From Bdellovibrio sp. KM01 (lineage in GTDB: Bacteria > Bdellovibrionota > Bdellovibrionia > Bdellovibrionales > Bdellovibrionaceae), in contig NZ_CP058348.1 of NCBI RefSeq assembly GCF_013752535.1, positions 3,162,001-3,226,000 on the forward strand: a DNA stretch of 64,000 bases. The letters run 5' to 3'. Position 1 is the stretch's first letter; the number at the start of each line of letters is the position of its first letter. The notes under the pieces were generated by a model. The model was given only the letters and a program-made list of their open reading frames with translations, ran no database searches and was not told where the DNA came from. Positions 8,527-17,088 of this stretch are shown piece by piece. The position numbers were made by a program, and so were the translations under genes.

Positions 8527-9580
8527 GATGAGTACCTTCCTTCTCGGATTGCTTAGAGTTTATTTTTTTAACCAGTTCCATGCTGTTGAAAACGGTGCGC
8601 GGGTATTCCGTTTTTACGAACTCCCAGTCAACACGTCTCATGGCTTCTTTCACTGCAGGATTTGTTTTACCCTGGGAAGCCAGCATAGTGATCAATTGCT
8701 GAGCGCGCACCATGTAGTCATGCATACGTGCCAGATTTTGATTTAAAGAATACGCAGGAGATTCCACATCGAAACTCAAATGCGACAAAGAACCCTCGTG
8801 AGGAATCAATGAAGCTTTGCCTTCGATAGTATCTGCCGCTTCGATTTGGGCGGCCTGCTGCTGTCTTTGTTTTTCAAACGTACGAATTTTGTCTTCAAGA
8901 TCGCCCACGTATTTTTGCAAGTCTTCGCGCTCACGCTGAGTGCGTTGCAAATCGTTGAGCAAGCTTTGGAACAAATCAGGGCTGACCTGATGACCGACGT
9001 TTTCATTTTCACTGAAGATCGTTTGCTGTTGTGTTGCCCAGCTCAATTTCAGAGTAATGCCGGACCATTCACAACGCGCCAAGGGTTGGCCGACGTAAAC
9101 CGGCAAAGACTCGAATGCTGCCATCAGGTATGTCGTCACCAATGGATATTGTTCTGCAGGAAGTGGCAAATCGAAAGAGATGCTGACTTCGTCTTTGCGA
9201 AGATTATCGATCGGTGGTTTGGGAGAAATGAAATACGACAAGAACTGTTCAGGCTGATTAAAAATTTCCTGCGGACGAGGCATCATGCGCAACACACTGT
9301 CGAGCACTCCCCACGCACGCAATTCAGGTCCGTTATGTCCCGCACGAGTCAAAACATCGCCATCTTTTTTGAGCGGAAGTCGCAAACACATTTCCAGGAA
9401 TTGCTCCATGTCAGGAGCGCTGATCCAGTAAGAAGAATCTCGCAACAACTCAACCGATAGATGAGTTTGTTCATAGAGGGGCGTAAGGTCTTCACCTTGC
9501 TCCTCAAGAACCGTCAAAACTGAGTTGGAGATCTTACAACTAAAGTGCACGCAAAAGTGATAGCCCAAATGCGAAGCCAT
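8519..9580 (-). CDS. Hypothetical protein, AraC_N-like domain plus coiled coil
   Basis: A 353-residue protein with no signal peptide, placed directly upstream of eno and overlapping it by 8 bp. Residues about 18-195 have a pattern recalling the effector-binding N-terminal half found before some AraC-type regulators (helix around [35 protein letters not shown], then [18 protein letters not shown]), but no AraC DNA-binding domain follows. Instead residues about 205-255 form a Gln/Glu/Arg-rich coiled coil ([20 protein letters not shown]), and the C-terminus is helical. The domain guess is low confidence; a sensor or scaffold role is possible. The ATG at 9580 lacks a strong ribosome-binding site; TATAGT/CATAAT boxes lie 15-25 bases upstream. 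Confidence 0.6.
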   Translation of the reverse strand: MASHLGYHFCVHFSCKISNSVLTVLEEQGEDLTPLYEQTHLSVELLRDSSYWISAPDMEQFLEMCLRLPLKKDGDVLTRAGHNGPELRAWGVLDSVLRMMPRPQEIFNQPEQFLSYFISPKPPIDNLRKDEVSISFDLPLPAEQYPLVTTYLMAAFESLPVYVGQPLARCEWSGITLKLSWATQQQTIFSENENVGHQVSPDLFQSLLNDLQRTQREREDLQKYVGDLEDKIRTFEKQRQQQAAQIEAADTIEGKASLIPHEGSLSHLSFDVESPAYSLNQNLARMHDYMVRAQQLITMLASQGKTNPAVKEAMRRVDWEFVKTEYPRTVFNSMELVKKINSKQSEKEGTHHV

Positions 9581-9757
9581 TGAAATAACTATATTATGCT
9601 TAAACCAGTTGACGCGGATGGGTCAGAAAATCAACCAATCCTCTGCATTTTAGGGCCTCGCCATTATTTCGAAGAGCAAAGCACGATTCAGTGAGTCACG
9701 ACATCGCGGGGAACACACCTTATGCGCGACGCGTCCGTAAACAGGACCTGGCACCTT

Positions 9758-10864
9758 TTAGGCGGCTTTATTGAATTTGGCTTTGGGGAAGGGAAGTTTG
9801 TTATCGATGATTTCTTCCATGAAGGTTGGAACATTTCCAGTCGCTTCCAACTTACCTTCAAGGGTTCCGTCGGGGCGACGTACTAAACGTCCCAGTTCAA
9901 ATATTGGAACCACATCATAAGAACCATCGGGCAAGAAGCCACGAACTTCACTGATCGCACCGATGCGACGTGAACCGTCTCCGTAACGAGAGATTTGTAC
10001 GATCAAATCAATTGCGGATGCCACTTGTTGACGAAGAGCACGCTCGCTGATTTTGCCGTCTCCACCTTGAGCCAAAGCTTCCAGACGCACGATCGCATCT
10101 TCAGGCGAGTTCGCATGCACAGTGCCCATGCAACCCTTGTGACCTGTATTCATCGCATTCAAAAGTTCAAGAGCTTCGCCAGAACGAACCTCCCCCACGA
10201 TGATACGATCAGGACGCAAACGGAGAGCACTTTTCACCAGATCTTTGATCGTCACTTCACCTTTGCCTTGCGCATCGGCCATGCGAGTTTCAAACATCAC
10301 CAAGTGTTCATAATCGACCTGCAACTCTGACGAGTCCTCGATGATCAACACTCGCTGACCTTTGGGAATACGCGAACACAACAGCGACAACAAAGTCGTC
10401 TTACCGGAACCGGTACCACCGCTCACGATAATGTTTTTTCCCAAAAACATCGCGATATCCAAAAAGCGCGCGCCGTCTTCGGAGATTGTGCCCATTTTGA
10501 TGTAGTCATTGAAAGTAATTTTAGTGCTCGTAAATTTACGAATCGACAGAGTCGTACCCTTACGGGACATCGGTGGAATCACCGCCGCGATACGCGAACC
10601 ATCCGGCAAACGCGCATCCAGACGAGGATTCTCGTCATTGATACGACGACCGACGGATTGTGCGATGGAGTTCACTGCGGCACGCAAGTCGTCTTCGGAA
10701 GGGAACTTTTCAGAAACCTTTTCGAGCTTACCTTTGCGTTCGACGAAAATTTCACTGGGACCATTCACCAGAATCTCGGACACACCCGGGTCATCAAGAT
10801 ACTTCACAACAGGACCGAGGTTCTGTTGAATAGTCTGCTTGAAAACGTTCGACTGGTCCGACAT
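9758..10864 (-). CDS. cpaF: CpaF/TadA-type secretion ATPase
   Basis: A 368-residue hexameric ATPase of the type II/IV secretion superfamily. Residues about 15-130 are the N-terminal domain ([19 protein letters not shown], the usual CpaF start). The nucleotide-binding part carries Walker [14 protein letters not shown], an Asp box ([11 protein letters not shown]), Walker [17 protein letters not shown] and the His box [17 protein letters not shown]. CpaF drives Flp/Tad pilus assembly on the cytoplasmic face of the inner membrane. The ATG at 10864 is chosen over an in-frame TTG at 10876. No tadB/tadC, pilin or secretin genes flank it, so it is an orphan here and must work with components encoded elsewhere, or in a different machine. 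Confidence 0.92.
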   Translation of the reverse strand: MSDQSNVFKQTIQQNLGPVVKYLDDPGVSEILVNGPSEIFVERKGKLEKVSEKFPSEDDLRAAVNSIAQSVGRRINDENPRLDARLPDGSRIAAVIPPMSRKGTTLSIRKFTSTKITFNDYIKMGTISEDGARFLDIAMFLGKNIIVSGGTGSGKTTLLSLLCSRIPKGQRVLIIEDSSELQVDYEHLVMFETRMADAQGKGEVTIKDLVKSALRLRPDRIIVGEVRSGEALELLNAMNTGHKGCMGTVHANSPEDAIVRLEALAQGGDGKISERALRQQVASAIDLIVQISRYGDGSRRIGAISEVRGFLPDGSYDVVPIFELGRLVRRPDGTLEGKLEATGNVPTFMEEIIDNKLPFPKAKFNKAA

Positions 10865-10894
10865 GGTTACACCCAATGTACTTGGTTTGCGTTT

Positions 10895-11413
10895 TTAGTT
10901 AGAAGCGGGTTTTCTGCCACCTGGGACAGAATTCGCATCCGAATAAATAATGAATTTACCTTGCACTGCTGTTTCAGGGCATTGGTAAGAGAAAATACCA
11001 TCTGTTTTCGGCATCACATTGAAAGTCTTCTCTTCTCCAAACACAGTGTTATGGTGTTCAGAAAAGGCATCCAACACAAAGCTGACGTTTTTCTCTTTAC
11101 CGTTCACGTTCACAACATGAATACGATAGTTGTTACCCTTTTTCAGGCGCACAGTCTCTGGTACAAAACCTTTTTCTGTGTTCATGATCACGATATCTTG
11201 AGTCGGCTCGACCGAGTCGAACACGTTGCTCAATATACTTACGGATTGATCTTCTTTGATGCTGGCAGGCAATCGATCTTCGTTCGTCACCTTGTTGAAA
11301 TCAACCTGACGACGAGAAAAATCAACTTCCCAGGCATTTGCCACGCTGGTGATAAGCAGAGCTGTTACAAGACTAGTGCAAATCTTTACGGTCTTGGAAT
11401 TCACAAAACTCAC
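10895..11413 (-). CDS. Exported cupredoxin-like protein lacking full copper site
   Basis: A 172-residue protein with a Sec signal peptide (about residues 1-27, cleaved after SVANA). The mature part contains the beta-sandwich pattern of cupredoxins: FVPETVRLKKGNNYRIHVVN, then VLDAFSEHHN, and FSYQCPETAVQGKFIIY. In copper-binding members the last segment carries Cys, His and Met (C-x-x-H-x-x-M); here only the Cys is kept, so a type-1 copper site is unlikely. The GTG at 11413 is used because GGAGG lies five bases upstream; it overlaps the end of the upstream gene by 41 bp. It lies 30 bp upstream of cpaF and may be co-transcribed with it. Periplasmic location is inferred. Confidence 0.7.
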   Translation of the reverse strand: MSFVNSKTVKICTSLVTALLITSVANAWEVDFSRRQVDFNKVTNEDRLPASIKEDQSVSILSNVFDSVEPTQDIVIMNTEKGFVPETVRLKKGNNYRIHVVNVNGKEKNVSFVLDAFSEHHNTVFGEEKTFNVMPKTDGIFSYQCPETAVQGKFIIYSDANSVPGGRKPASN

Positions 11414-11651
11414 GAGCGACCTCCATAGCGATATAACTTACGGATCTTTGATCCATCATGTGTAGCTTCTGGATAAGTAGATCTTTGTCTCCACGGCAAC
11501 CGTTGATGCTTTGGAAAGCTTCACTTAAAAGTGCTGGATTTGCCATCATCTCTTTTGTGACTTCCTGCCAATCCAATTTAAGCACAGGATCAATTGCGCC
11601 CACGCTGTAAAGTGCATCGAACATTACTTGTAAATCGCCTTGAAGAAACAT
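11373..11651 (-). CDS. Small conserved-looking hypothetical protein
   Basis: A 92-residue cytoplasmic protein. The ATG at 11651 has GGAGG five bases upstream and is preferred to an upstream in-frame start at 11672. The sequence is mostly helical (LQVMFDALYSVGAIDPVLK, EMMANPALLSEAFQSINGC, LHMMDQRSVSYIAMEVAREF) and begins with a QGDLQ motif. I do not recognise the family. Its end overlaps the cupredoxin-like gene by 41 bp, and the order small protein, cupredoxin, cpaF suggests one transcript. It could help assemble or regulate whatever the ATPase serves, but nothing in the sequence shows that. Confidence 0.6.
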   Translation of the reverse strand: MFLQGDLQVMFDALYSVGAIDPVLKLDWQEVTKEMMANPALLSEAFQSINGCRGDKDLLIQKLHMMDQRSVSYIAMEVAREFCEFQDRKDLH

Positions 11652-11803
11652 TGAATCCTCCATCTGCTGCACTCTGATTTTTTAAATCAAAGTGGAGAGC
11701 GTCCTGCTCCCCGTTACCTATTGTTTCTATCGGTAGGAGTTCATTAGAACTTGAGTCAATTTGAGGCGATTTTCAGAGAGTTGAGGAGGTCTTTGTTTTG
11801 ACG

Positions 11804-11835
11804 CTGGTCTCTGGTCAGAAAGTACCAGAGACCAG
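11804..11835. repeat. Perfect 12-bp inverted repeat
   Basis: The arms CTGGTCTCTGGT (11804-11815) and ACCAGAGACCAG (11824-11835) are separated by 8 bases. Neither side has a T-run, so it is not a classical terminator. It lies in the 235-bp gap upstream of the small gene at 11373-11651 and could be an operator or an mRNA hairpin. Confidence 0.6.
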
Positions 11836-11855
11836 TCGGGTCGAGGGAAAATTTT

Positions 11856-11878
11856 GCCGGATTTAGAGTGGATCCGGC
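11856..11878 (-). terminator. Probable terminator after the 11887-12504 gene
   Basis: Hairpin GCCGGAT (11856-11862) with ATCCGGC (11872-11878), 9-base loop, nine bases past the stop codon of the minus-strand gene. It is followed on the minus strand only by AAAATTTT, so termination may be partial. Confidence 0.5.
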
Positions 11879-11886
11879 GAACTTAT

Positions 11887-12504
11887 TTACTTCTTTTTCT
11901 TCTTTTCGTCTTTAGATGCAGCTGGCTTCTCTACCGGATTCTGCTCAAGCACACGCTTCGCCAAATCCGATGGTGAATCCCCTACTTTCATGCCACGAAG
12001 GCTACGCTCATTTTTTGCCTCTCGGGTCATTTCAATTTTTGCGTCGCGGATTTTTTCTAAAAGTTTGCGCTCAAAACCATTGGATTTTGCGTAAGGTTTA
12101 GATTCAGCAACGAAGTTTTCCAAAAAGACAGCGTACGTGTTTTGAATGACAGGTTTGACACCTTTAGGATGCTTAAGTGCATCAACGGCTTCATCAACCA
12201 GGATCGTCAACGCGTTCTCCCATTGATCCAATTCATCCAACTTCGTGCGCAATGGACCGACAACTTTATCAATCATGTCATCGGTGCCGTCAGGGCGCGA
12301 GAAAACCGCCTGAAGAGCTTCCTTCAACGGGACGTATTTCTCGTCATGAAGCTGTTCTGATTCCTGGATCTTTTCATTCACGAGCTCGTTCATCTGATCG
12401 AGATCTTTTGTCGCCAGGGTTGCGTAGTTTGCGATAAGACCGGCTTGTGCGTGAAGGCAAAAAGCGGTCACGAGTGTTGCTAAAATAAAATTTGGTTTTT
12501 TCAT
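11887..12504 (-). CDS. Exported hypothetical helical protein
   Basis: A 205-residue protein starting MKKPNFILATLVTAFCLHAQA, a clear Sec signal peptide; the ATG at 12504 is preferred to an upstream in-frame start at 12522 because it gives a normal signal. The mature protein is almost wholly helical and charged (DLDQMNELVNEKIQESEQLH, DKVVGPLRTKLDELDQWENA) and ends in a run of lysines. No catalytic motif is visible and I do not recognise the family. It stands alone, with a hairpin after the stop and the divergent DsbA-type gene about 175 bp upstream. A periplasmic structural or nucleic-acid/cell-wall-associated role is possible, given the basic tail. Confidence 0.65.
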   Translation of the reverse strand: MKKPNFILATLVTAFCLHAQAGLIANYATLATKDLDQMNELVNEKIQESEQLHDEKYVPLKEALQAVFSRPDGTDDMIDKVVGPLRTKLDELDQWENALTILVDEAVDALKHPKGVKPVIQNTYAVFLENFVAESKPYAKSNGFERKLLEKIRDAKIEMTREAKNERSLRGMKVGDSPSDLAKRVLEQNPVEKPAASKDEKKKKK

Positions 12505-12679
12505 AGTTTCCAGTCTAAACACACAGAAACTTCACGCAAGTCCAATCACTTCATGCAGCACGGCAAGAATAGGGTACAGGACTTAGGTTCGGGTTTTTTT
12601 CCTTCCCTCGTGGAAAATACATGGCACAATGGGAGGGCTTTTGAGTTTTAACAAATTAAATTCCTTTATGGAGGCGACA

Positions 12680-13465
12680 TTGAAAGCATTTAAATTAGCA
12701 GCAGTTTCAGCGTTGGCACTTTCCCTTGTGAACTGTGCTCCATCCGCAAAACAACTTAAAGAAGTGGTAGAAAAAGATCCAAGCATCGTTTTCGCAGCTA
12801 TCGAAAAAGACCCTGAGCAATTCATCGAAGTGGTGAATAAAGCGGCTCAAGGTGCACAAAAGAAAGCTCAAGAAAAAGCTATGGCTGAAGAAGGCAAAAA
12901 GCGTGACGAAGAGTTCGCAAATCCTTTGAAACCAGCTATCGACGACAGCCGTGTATTCTTCGGTCCTAAAGACGCGAAAATCACAATTGTTGAATACTCT
13001 GATTTCGAATGCCCATACTGCTCTAAAGGTCACGCGACTGTTGATGAAGTTATGAAAGCGTACCCTAAAGACGTTCGCGTAATTTACAAGCACTTGCCTT
13101 TGGATTTCCATCCTATGGCGATGCCTGCAGCACGCTACTTCGAAGCAATCGCGATGCAAGACCATGCGAAAGCTGAAAAGTTCTATAACATCGTTTTCGA
13201 AAACCAAGGCGAACTTCGCACTAAAAAAGAAGCATTCTTGAAAGATGCTGCGAAAAAAGCTGGCGCGGACATCAAACGTGTTGAAAAAGATCTTAAAGAC
13301 GAAAAAATCACTAAAATCATCGAAGCTGACATGGAAGAAGCTAAAAAATTCAACTTCTCCGGGACTCCAGGCTTCTTGATCAACGGCGTTTCCCTTCGTG
13401 GTGCGTATCCGTTCTCTGAGTTCAAAGACATTATCGACCGTCATTTGAAAACTGCGGCTAAATAG
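12680..13465 (+). CDS. DsbA-family thiol oxidoreductase lipoprotein
   Basis: A 261-residue lipoprotein with a thioredoxin-fold domain. The start is taken as the TTG at 12680, which has GGAGG five bases upstream; the signal peptide then reads MKAFKLAAVSALALSLVNC with lipobox Cys19. A Lys/Glu-rich helix (about 22-80) acts as a spacer. The catalytic domain has the active site ECPYC (Cys111/Cys114), the DsbA-type helical insertion, and the cis-proline segment FSGTPGFLINGV. The family forms or shuffles disulfides in periplasmic proteins; the anchored, long-spacer form resembles BdbD or Com1-like proteins. No DsbB/VKOR partner is adjacent. It is followed by a terminator and is probably monocistronic. 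Confidence 0.9.
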   Translation: MKAFKLAAVSALALSLVNCAPSAKQLKEVVEKDPSIVFAAIEKDPEQFIEVVNKAAQGAQKKAQEKAMAEEGKKRDEEFANPLKPAIDDSRVFFGPKDAKITIVEYSDFECPYCSKGHATVDEVMKAYPKDVRVIYKHLPLDFHPMAMPAARYFEAIAMQDHAKAEKFYNIVFENQGELRTKKEAFLKDAAKKAGADIKRVEKDLKDEKITKIIEADMEEAKKFNFSGTPGFLINGVSLRGAYPFSEFKDIIDRHLKTAAK

Positions 13466-13490
13466 TCTCTTTGCACAAGGTGCACTGAAG

Positions 13491-13522
13491 AACCCACGGC
13501 TCACAAGGCTGTGGGTTTTTTT
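13491..13522 (+). terminator. Rho-independent terminator after the DsbA-type gene
   Basis: The stem AACCCAC with GTGGGTT, extended by GC/GC around a TCACAAG centre, is followed by a T-run (GGGTTTTTTTATT). It begins 26 bases after the stop codon. Confidence 0.9.
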
Positions 13523-13595
13523 ATTTGCAAAAGCGCAATGATCTTTCATGATTAATTTGCGTTTGCTCAATGACGAGCCCGCAGAGGAATCTGCA

Positions 13596-15359
13596 ATGTC
13601 TTTAAAAGTAAAATTTCTGCTGATTGTTTCGGTTCTTTTAATCGCTTCTTCCGCGACTATCTTTTTCTTAAATCGCGAGACTTTTCTCTCTGACAAGCGC
13701 TCTTATGTCTATGCCAATGCCCTCGAGAGAATCGATGGAATCAGTCAAAACTTTAATCAGGATTTCAATACCAGTTTCGAAAGAATTCGCTCCGCACTTC
13801 AGCTTTTCGATGCCTCCACTCAACAGTTCCCTCCCCAGGTCAAAGCCCTCGCCAACAACCAAAAATGGGGTGATATTTCGATTTTTATCGCTCAAGACGG
13901 TTTCCCACTGCGTCTTATGGACGTTCTCGGAACACAAATTTCCACCTCGGAAGCGATCACCAACCGACTGACTTCCATGAAGGAAAATGAGCTCATCGTC
14001 GAAAACGACATTCAATTTCCTGACAAGCTCACGGTCCTGTTTCGTCAGGGTCCTTACCGAGTTTACGCAAACTTGCAATTCCCCTTTTTTAAGAATATTC
14101 AAAGCCGCAATGAAGTCGCCCTTTACCTGGCTAAAACCAATCAATGGTGGTTTCCCGCTTCTTCCAATGATGGTTTCAACTCCATCACTCCCCGCCTGAA
14201 AGAATTTTTTCAACAAAGCTCCAGTGGCGTGAAGGACATCGACTTAAATAATCGACGTTATCTGATGTCTTTCAAAAAACTGTCACAGCTGGATGTTTAT
14301 GTTTTTGAAGTCTTCGATAAGAAAAGTATTTTCTCAGTTGTCGATTCCATCATGAACAAAACCTTGGCTGCGAGCTTGATCATACTGGTGATCGGCTTGG
14401 TTGCCGTCTTCCTTTCCATCGATAGTCTCACACAAAACTTGCTTCGCCTGGCAAATGCCATGAGTGAATTTTCAAAACATGGGACTGCGAAGCCTTTGAA
14501 AATTGCCAATAAAGATGAAATTGGGCAAATGGCGGGAGTTTTTAATTCCATGCAGAGCAAGATCGAAGGACTGCTGCAACAGACTCAGGAGAAAGTGCGA
14601 ATGCAGGCGGAACTTGAGACAGCCAAAGAGGTTCAGACGACTCTGCTTCCGAAAATGAAGGTGGAAACAGAGGCCTATTCCCTGAAAGGATATTATCACC
14701 CCGCTTCGGAATGTGGTGGCGATTTGTGGTTTCATAACTGCGCCGAAGATAAAATTTTTGTATTTATCGGCGATGCAACCGGACACGGAGTTCCGGCTGC
14801 TTTGATCACGGCAGCGACTCGTTCCATCTTGTCCTTGACGGTAGATGAAAAAATCTGGAGCCCGGGAAGAACTTTGGGTCGAATCAATCAAGTTCTGTGT
14901 GACGTCGCCAAGGGAGAGAAAATGATGACCGCTTTTGCCGCCACAATCGATTTGAAAGCGGAGAAAATCACTTACGCCAATGCCAGCCATGAACAACCGC
15001 TTTTACTTCCTTTAAGTGAAGAAGGACGCAAGTTCAAAAAATCAGATATCACCTTGCTGGGCGAAGTAAACGGCAAGCGACTGGGACACGAGAAAGACAC
15101 CGTGTACGAGGAGATTTCAACTGACTTCAAATTAGGCCAAACTCTTTTTGCCTATACCGATGGTTTGACTGATGCCGAGAACACCAAGAAAGAACAATTC
15201 GGCGAGCGCACCGTATTTAAGTTGGCAGCGGATGCTTGCACAAAAGGATCTCAGCGAAGCCTTCACGATCAAATAGCCAAACGGATTGTTGAGTTCACGC
15301 AGGAAATCGAACAACCCGATGACATCACTTTCCTTAGCCTTCATTTGCGCGAATCTTAG
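13596..15359 (+). CDS. Membrane-bound SpoIIE/RsbU-type PP2C phosphatase
   Basis: A 587-residue signalling protein. The ATG at 13596 has AGAGGAA upstream; an in-frame ATG at 13548 lacks a ribosome-binding site. Order: TM helix 1 (about 5-24), a periplasmic sensor region of about 220 residues, TM helix 2 (KTLAASLIILVIGLVAVFLS, about 250-272), a HAMP-like linker (KIANKDEIGQMAGVFNSMQS), a coiled coil, then the PPM phosphatase domain: AKEVQTTLLP, SECGGDLW, IGDATGHGVPAALITA, and YTDGLTDAEN. The metal-binding Asp residues are present. RsbU/SpoIIE enzymes dephosphorylate anti-anti-sigma (STAS) proteins. No STAS or RsbW gene is adjacent. It converges with the FliF/FliG-like gene, overlapping its end by 26 bp. 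Confidence 0.92.
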   Translation: MSLKVKFLLIVSVLLIASSATIFFLNRETFLSDKRSYVYANALERIDGISQNFNQDFNTSFERIRSALQLFDASTQQFPPQVKALANNQKWGDISIFIAQDGFPLRLMDVLGTQISTSEAITNRLTSMKENELIVENDIQFPDKLTVLFRQGPYRVYANLQFPFFKNIQSRNEVALYLAKTNQWWFPASSNDGFNSITPRLKEFFQQSSSGVKDIDLNNRRYLMSFKKLSQLDVYVFEVFDKKSIFSVVDSIMNKTLAASLIILVIGLVAVFLSIDSLTQNLLRLANAMSEFSKHGTAKPLKIANKDEIGQMAGVFNSMQSKIEGLLQQTQEKVRMQAELETAKEVQTTLLPKMKVETEAYSLKGYYHPASECGGDLWFHNCAEDKIFVFIGDATGHGVPAALITAATRSILSLTVDEKIWSPGRTLGRINQVLCDVAKGEKMMTAFAATIDLKAEKITYANASHEQPLLLPLSEEGRKFKKSDITLLGEVNGKRLGHEKDTVYEEISTDFKLGQTLFAYTDGLTDAENTKKEQFGERTVFKLAADACTKGSQRSLHDQIAKRIVEFTQEIEQPDDITFLSLHLRES

Positions 15360-17088
15360 TCACTTTGATGGCTCCATCAATCAGATCAGTCATGGTGATG
15401 GAGCGATACTCCAAGATCGTTTCAATTTGCAGGCAAATTTTTCTGCGGGTCTCGGCCGTGATTTTTTGTGAAGGAATCATGGCCATATCACTTAGCTCTC
15501 TCTCTAAAATCATCGCTTTTTTCTCTGGCAATGCCGACAAAGCGGCGTTGATAACAGGGCGTTGGCAACGGAAAAATGCTCCGTAAAGCATTTCCACTTC
15601 AAACAGCCCCAATACCTCAGACAGAATGTCTCCTGGTACCAATGCAACGTCTTCAAAAATCAAAATCGAACGACGAACACGCTCCAACTCCGCAGGATTT
15701 TCCACCGCAAACAGTGTCAGAATATTCATTTCTTCCTCTGGTGACATACCACGGATGACCTTTGACAAGACTGTGGCGCCATCCACCCTCGGCTCTGGCT
15801 TCAGACGGATTTCGCTGACACGTTGTTTGAATGCTTGAATCACAGACTGCAAAACGTCATGAGGAATCTTTTCAATGCGAGAGAGCTCACCCATCACGCG
15901 GATTTTCTTATCTCCTTCCAGAGTTGCCAATATACCCGCTGTGACTTCTGACGGCGCATGCAAACACAGTATTGCAATATTTTTGGCACTTTCTTTCTCC
16001 AGGATTTGGGTTCGTTGATCATCACGCAATTTTAAAACGAAATTAAACGGACCGGCTTCGTCTTCAGCCATTTCGTGTTCGATGTAAGAAGCAAGCAAGG
16101 CACGATAAGTTTCTCGCACGCCTTTTTCAATTTGCGCTGGCAACGGATCACCAGAGCGCTCTTTAACCGAACGCCCCATCCGAGCCCAAGCCATGGCTGG
16201 AATTTCTGTAAAAAGATGCTTCGCTGTATCCCAACCGATAAAGTCCATCAGGTAAGTTGTATTTTCTTCGGCTCCTTGCAAGCAATACTCGGCAATGGCC
16301 CGAGATGCCATTTGAGGATATTGAGTTCCAATTTGAATGACGTGCTGGCGCACACTTTCCAAATCCATATCCCAAACCATTTCTTCTGATTTGGCAGCGA
16401 CCACTGGATCTGCGGGTGCACTTACCACAGGCGGAACAACTTCCGGTTTTGAATCTGGTTTGTCATCAGGTTCATGGATGTATTCATGGTTTTCTTTGAT
16501 GTCTTTCTTCGCATCTGCATTTTTACTGCGTCTCCAAACTGCAAACATCAATCCGGCAACCGCTAACAGAGACAGAATTACCACCAGCACCCACGTTTTC
16601 CACGTCAACTCTGGCAACTGTTTCGGTGGCTCTTGAACTTTGGGATCCATGGGCAATTCGATGCGACGGATATTTACGGCGTCACCGGCTGTGGAATCCA
16701 AATGGAGTTTAGAGACCAATAGATCACGGATCACCTTTTCCACTTCCGGAGAAACATTGCGCGACAAAACCACGCTGATGTCGGTCTTGGCTTTCATTTC
16801 GTGAAGCTTATTTGCAGCCATAGGAGCCACCGGCACATCACCCATCATCGGCATACCTGGAAGATATTGAAGCTCTGCTTCCTCATGAAACTCTTTCAGC
16901 TTCTTTTCATCTCGATCCAATTCCACTGAAACAACCAGAGTATACTCCGTGGGACGAAGAATTGTATTCAACACCGAGCGGGCTCTGACCTCGTACAGAC
17001 TTTCCAAGGAGCCAATTTCTTCGATATACTGGGCTTTCACAACCAGGGACGAAAGCACAAGTGCCAGAACTAAAAAAACGTGCTTCAT
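15334..17088 (-). CDS. FliF-like/FliG-like fusion membrane protein
   Basis: A 584-residue protein with AGGAGG upstream of its ATG. Residues 1-19 are a signal peptide or N-terminal membrane segment. Residues about 30-150 follow the C-terminal periplasmic part of the flagellar MS-ring protein FliF: RARSVLNTILRPTEYTLVV, a loop, TDISVVLSRNVSPEVEKVIR, then AGDAVNIRRIELP. A TM helix follows (about 165-186), then a charged, proline-rich linker. Residues about 350-565 follow FliG middle and C-terminal domains: SAKNIAILCLHAPSEVTAGI, ILIFEDVALVPGDILSEVLG, and the charged torque-helix region LPEKKAMILERELSDM. This would be an MS-ring and rotor-switch protein in one chain. Homology is read by eye. It overlaps the upstream gene by 4 bp and is the last gene of a four-gene cassette just downstream of motAB. 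Confidence 0.72.
   Translation of the reverse strand: MKHVFLVLALVLSSLVVKAQYIEEIGSLESLYEVRARSVLNTILRPTEYTLVVSVELDRDEKKLKEFHEEAELQYLPGMPMMGDVPVAPMAANKLHEMKAKTDISVVLSRNVSPEVEKVIRDLLVSKLHLDSTAGDAVNIRRIELPMDPKVQEPPKQLPELTWKTWVLVVILSLLAVAGLMFAVWRRSKNADAKKDIKENHEYIHEPDDKPDSKPEVVPPVVSAPADPVVAAKSEEMVWDMDLESVRQHVIQIGTQYPQMASRAIAEYCLQGAEENTTYLMDFIGWDTAKHLFTEIPAMAWARMGRSVKERSGDPLPAQIEKGVRETYRALLASYIEHEMAEDEAGPFNFVLKLRDDQRTQILEKESAKNIAILCLHAPSEVTAGILATLEGDKKIRVMGELSRIEKIPHDVLQSVIQAFKQRVSEIRLKPEPRVDGATVLSKVIRGMSPEEEMNILTLFAVENPAELERVRRSILIFEDVALVPGDILSEVLGLFEVEMLYGAFFRCQRPVINAALSALPEKKAMILERELSDMAMIPSQKITAETRRKICLQIETILEYRSITMTDLIDGAIKVTKIRANEG

Noticed and set aside
9752-9767. TGGCACCTTTTAGGCG, a GG-N10-GC match to sigma-54 promoters.
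   Set aside because: It reads into the 3' end of cpaF in the antisense direction with no plus-strand gene after it.
10658-11428. 256-codon open frame on the plus strand across cpaF and the cupredoxin gene.
   Set aside because: Antisense to two supported genes, no ribosome-binding site, composition typical of a mirror frame.
12622-12637. TGGCACAATGGGAGGG before the DsbA-type gene.
   Set aside because: The -24 part is perfect but the -12 part reads GAGGG, not TTGC; a sigma-70 promoter is more likely.
12707-13696. 329-codon open frame antisense to the DsbA-type gene.
   Set aside because: It runs against a well-supported gene and its terminator; the translation is Phe/Arg-rich and lacks any domain pattern, as usual for an antisense shadow.
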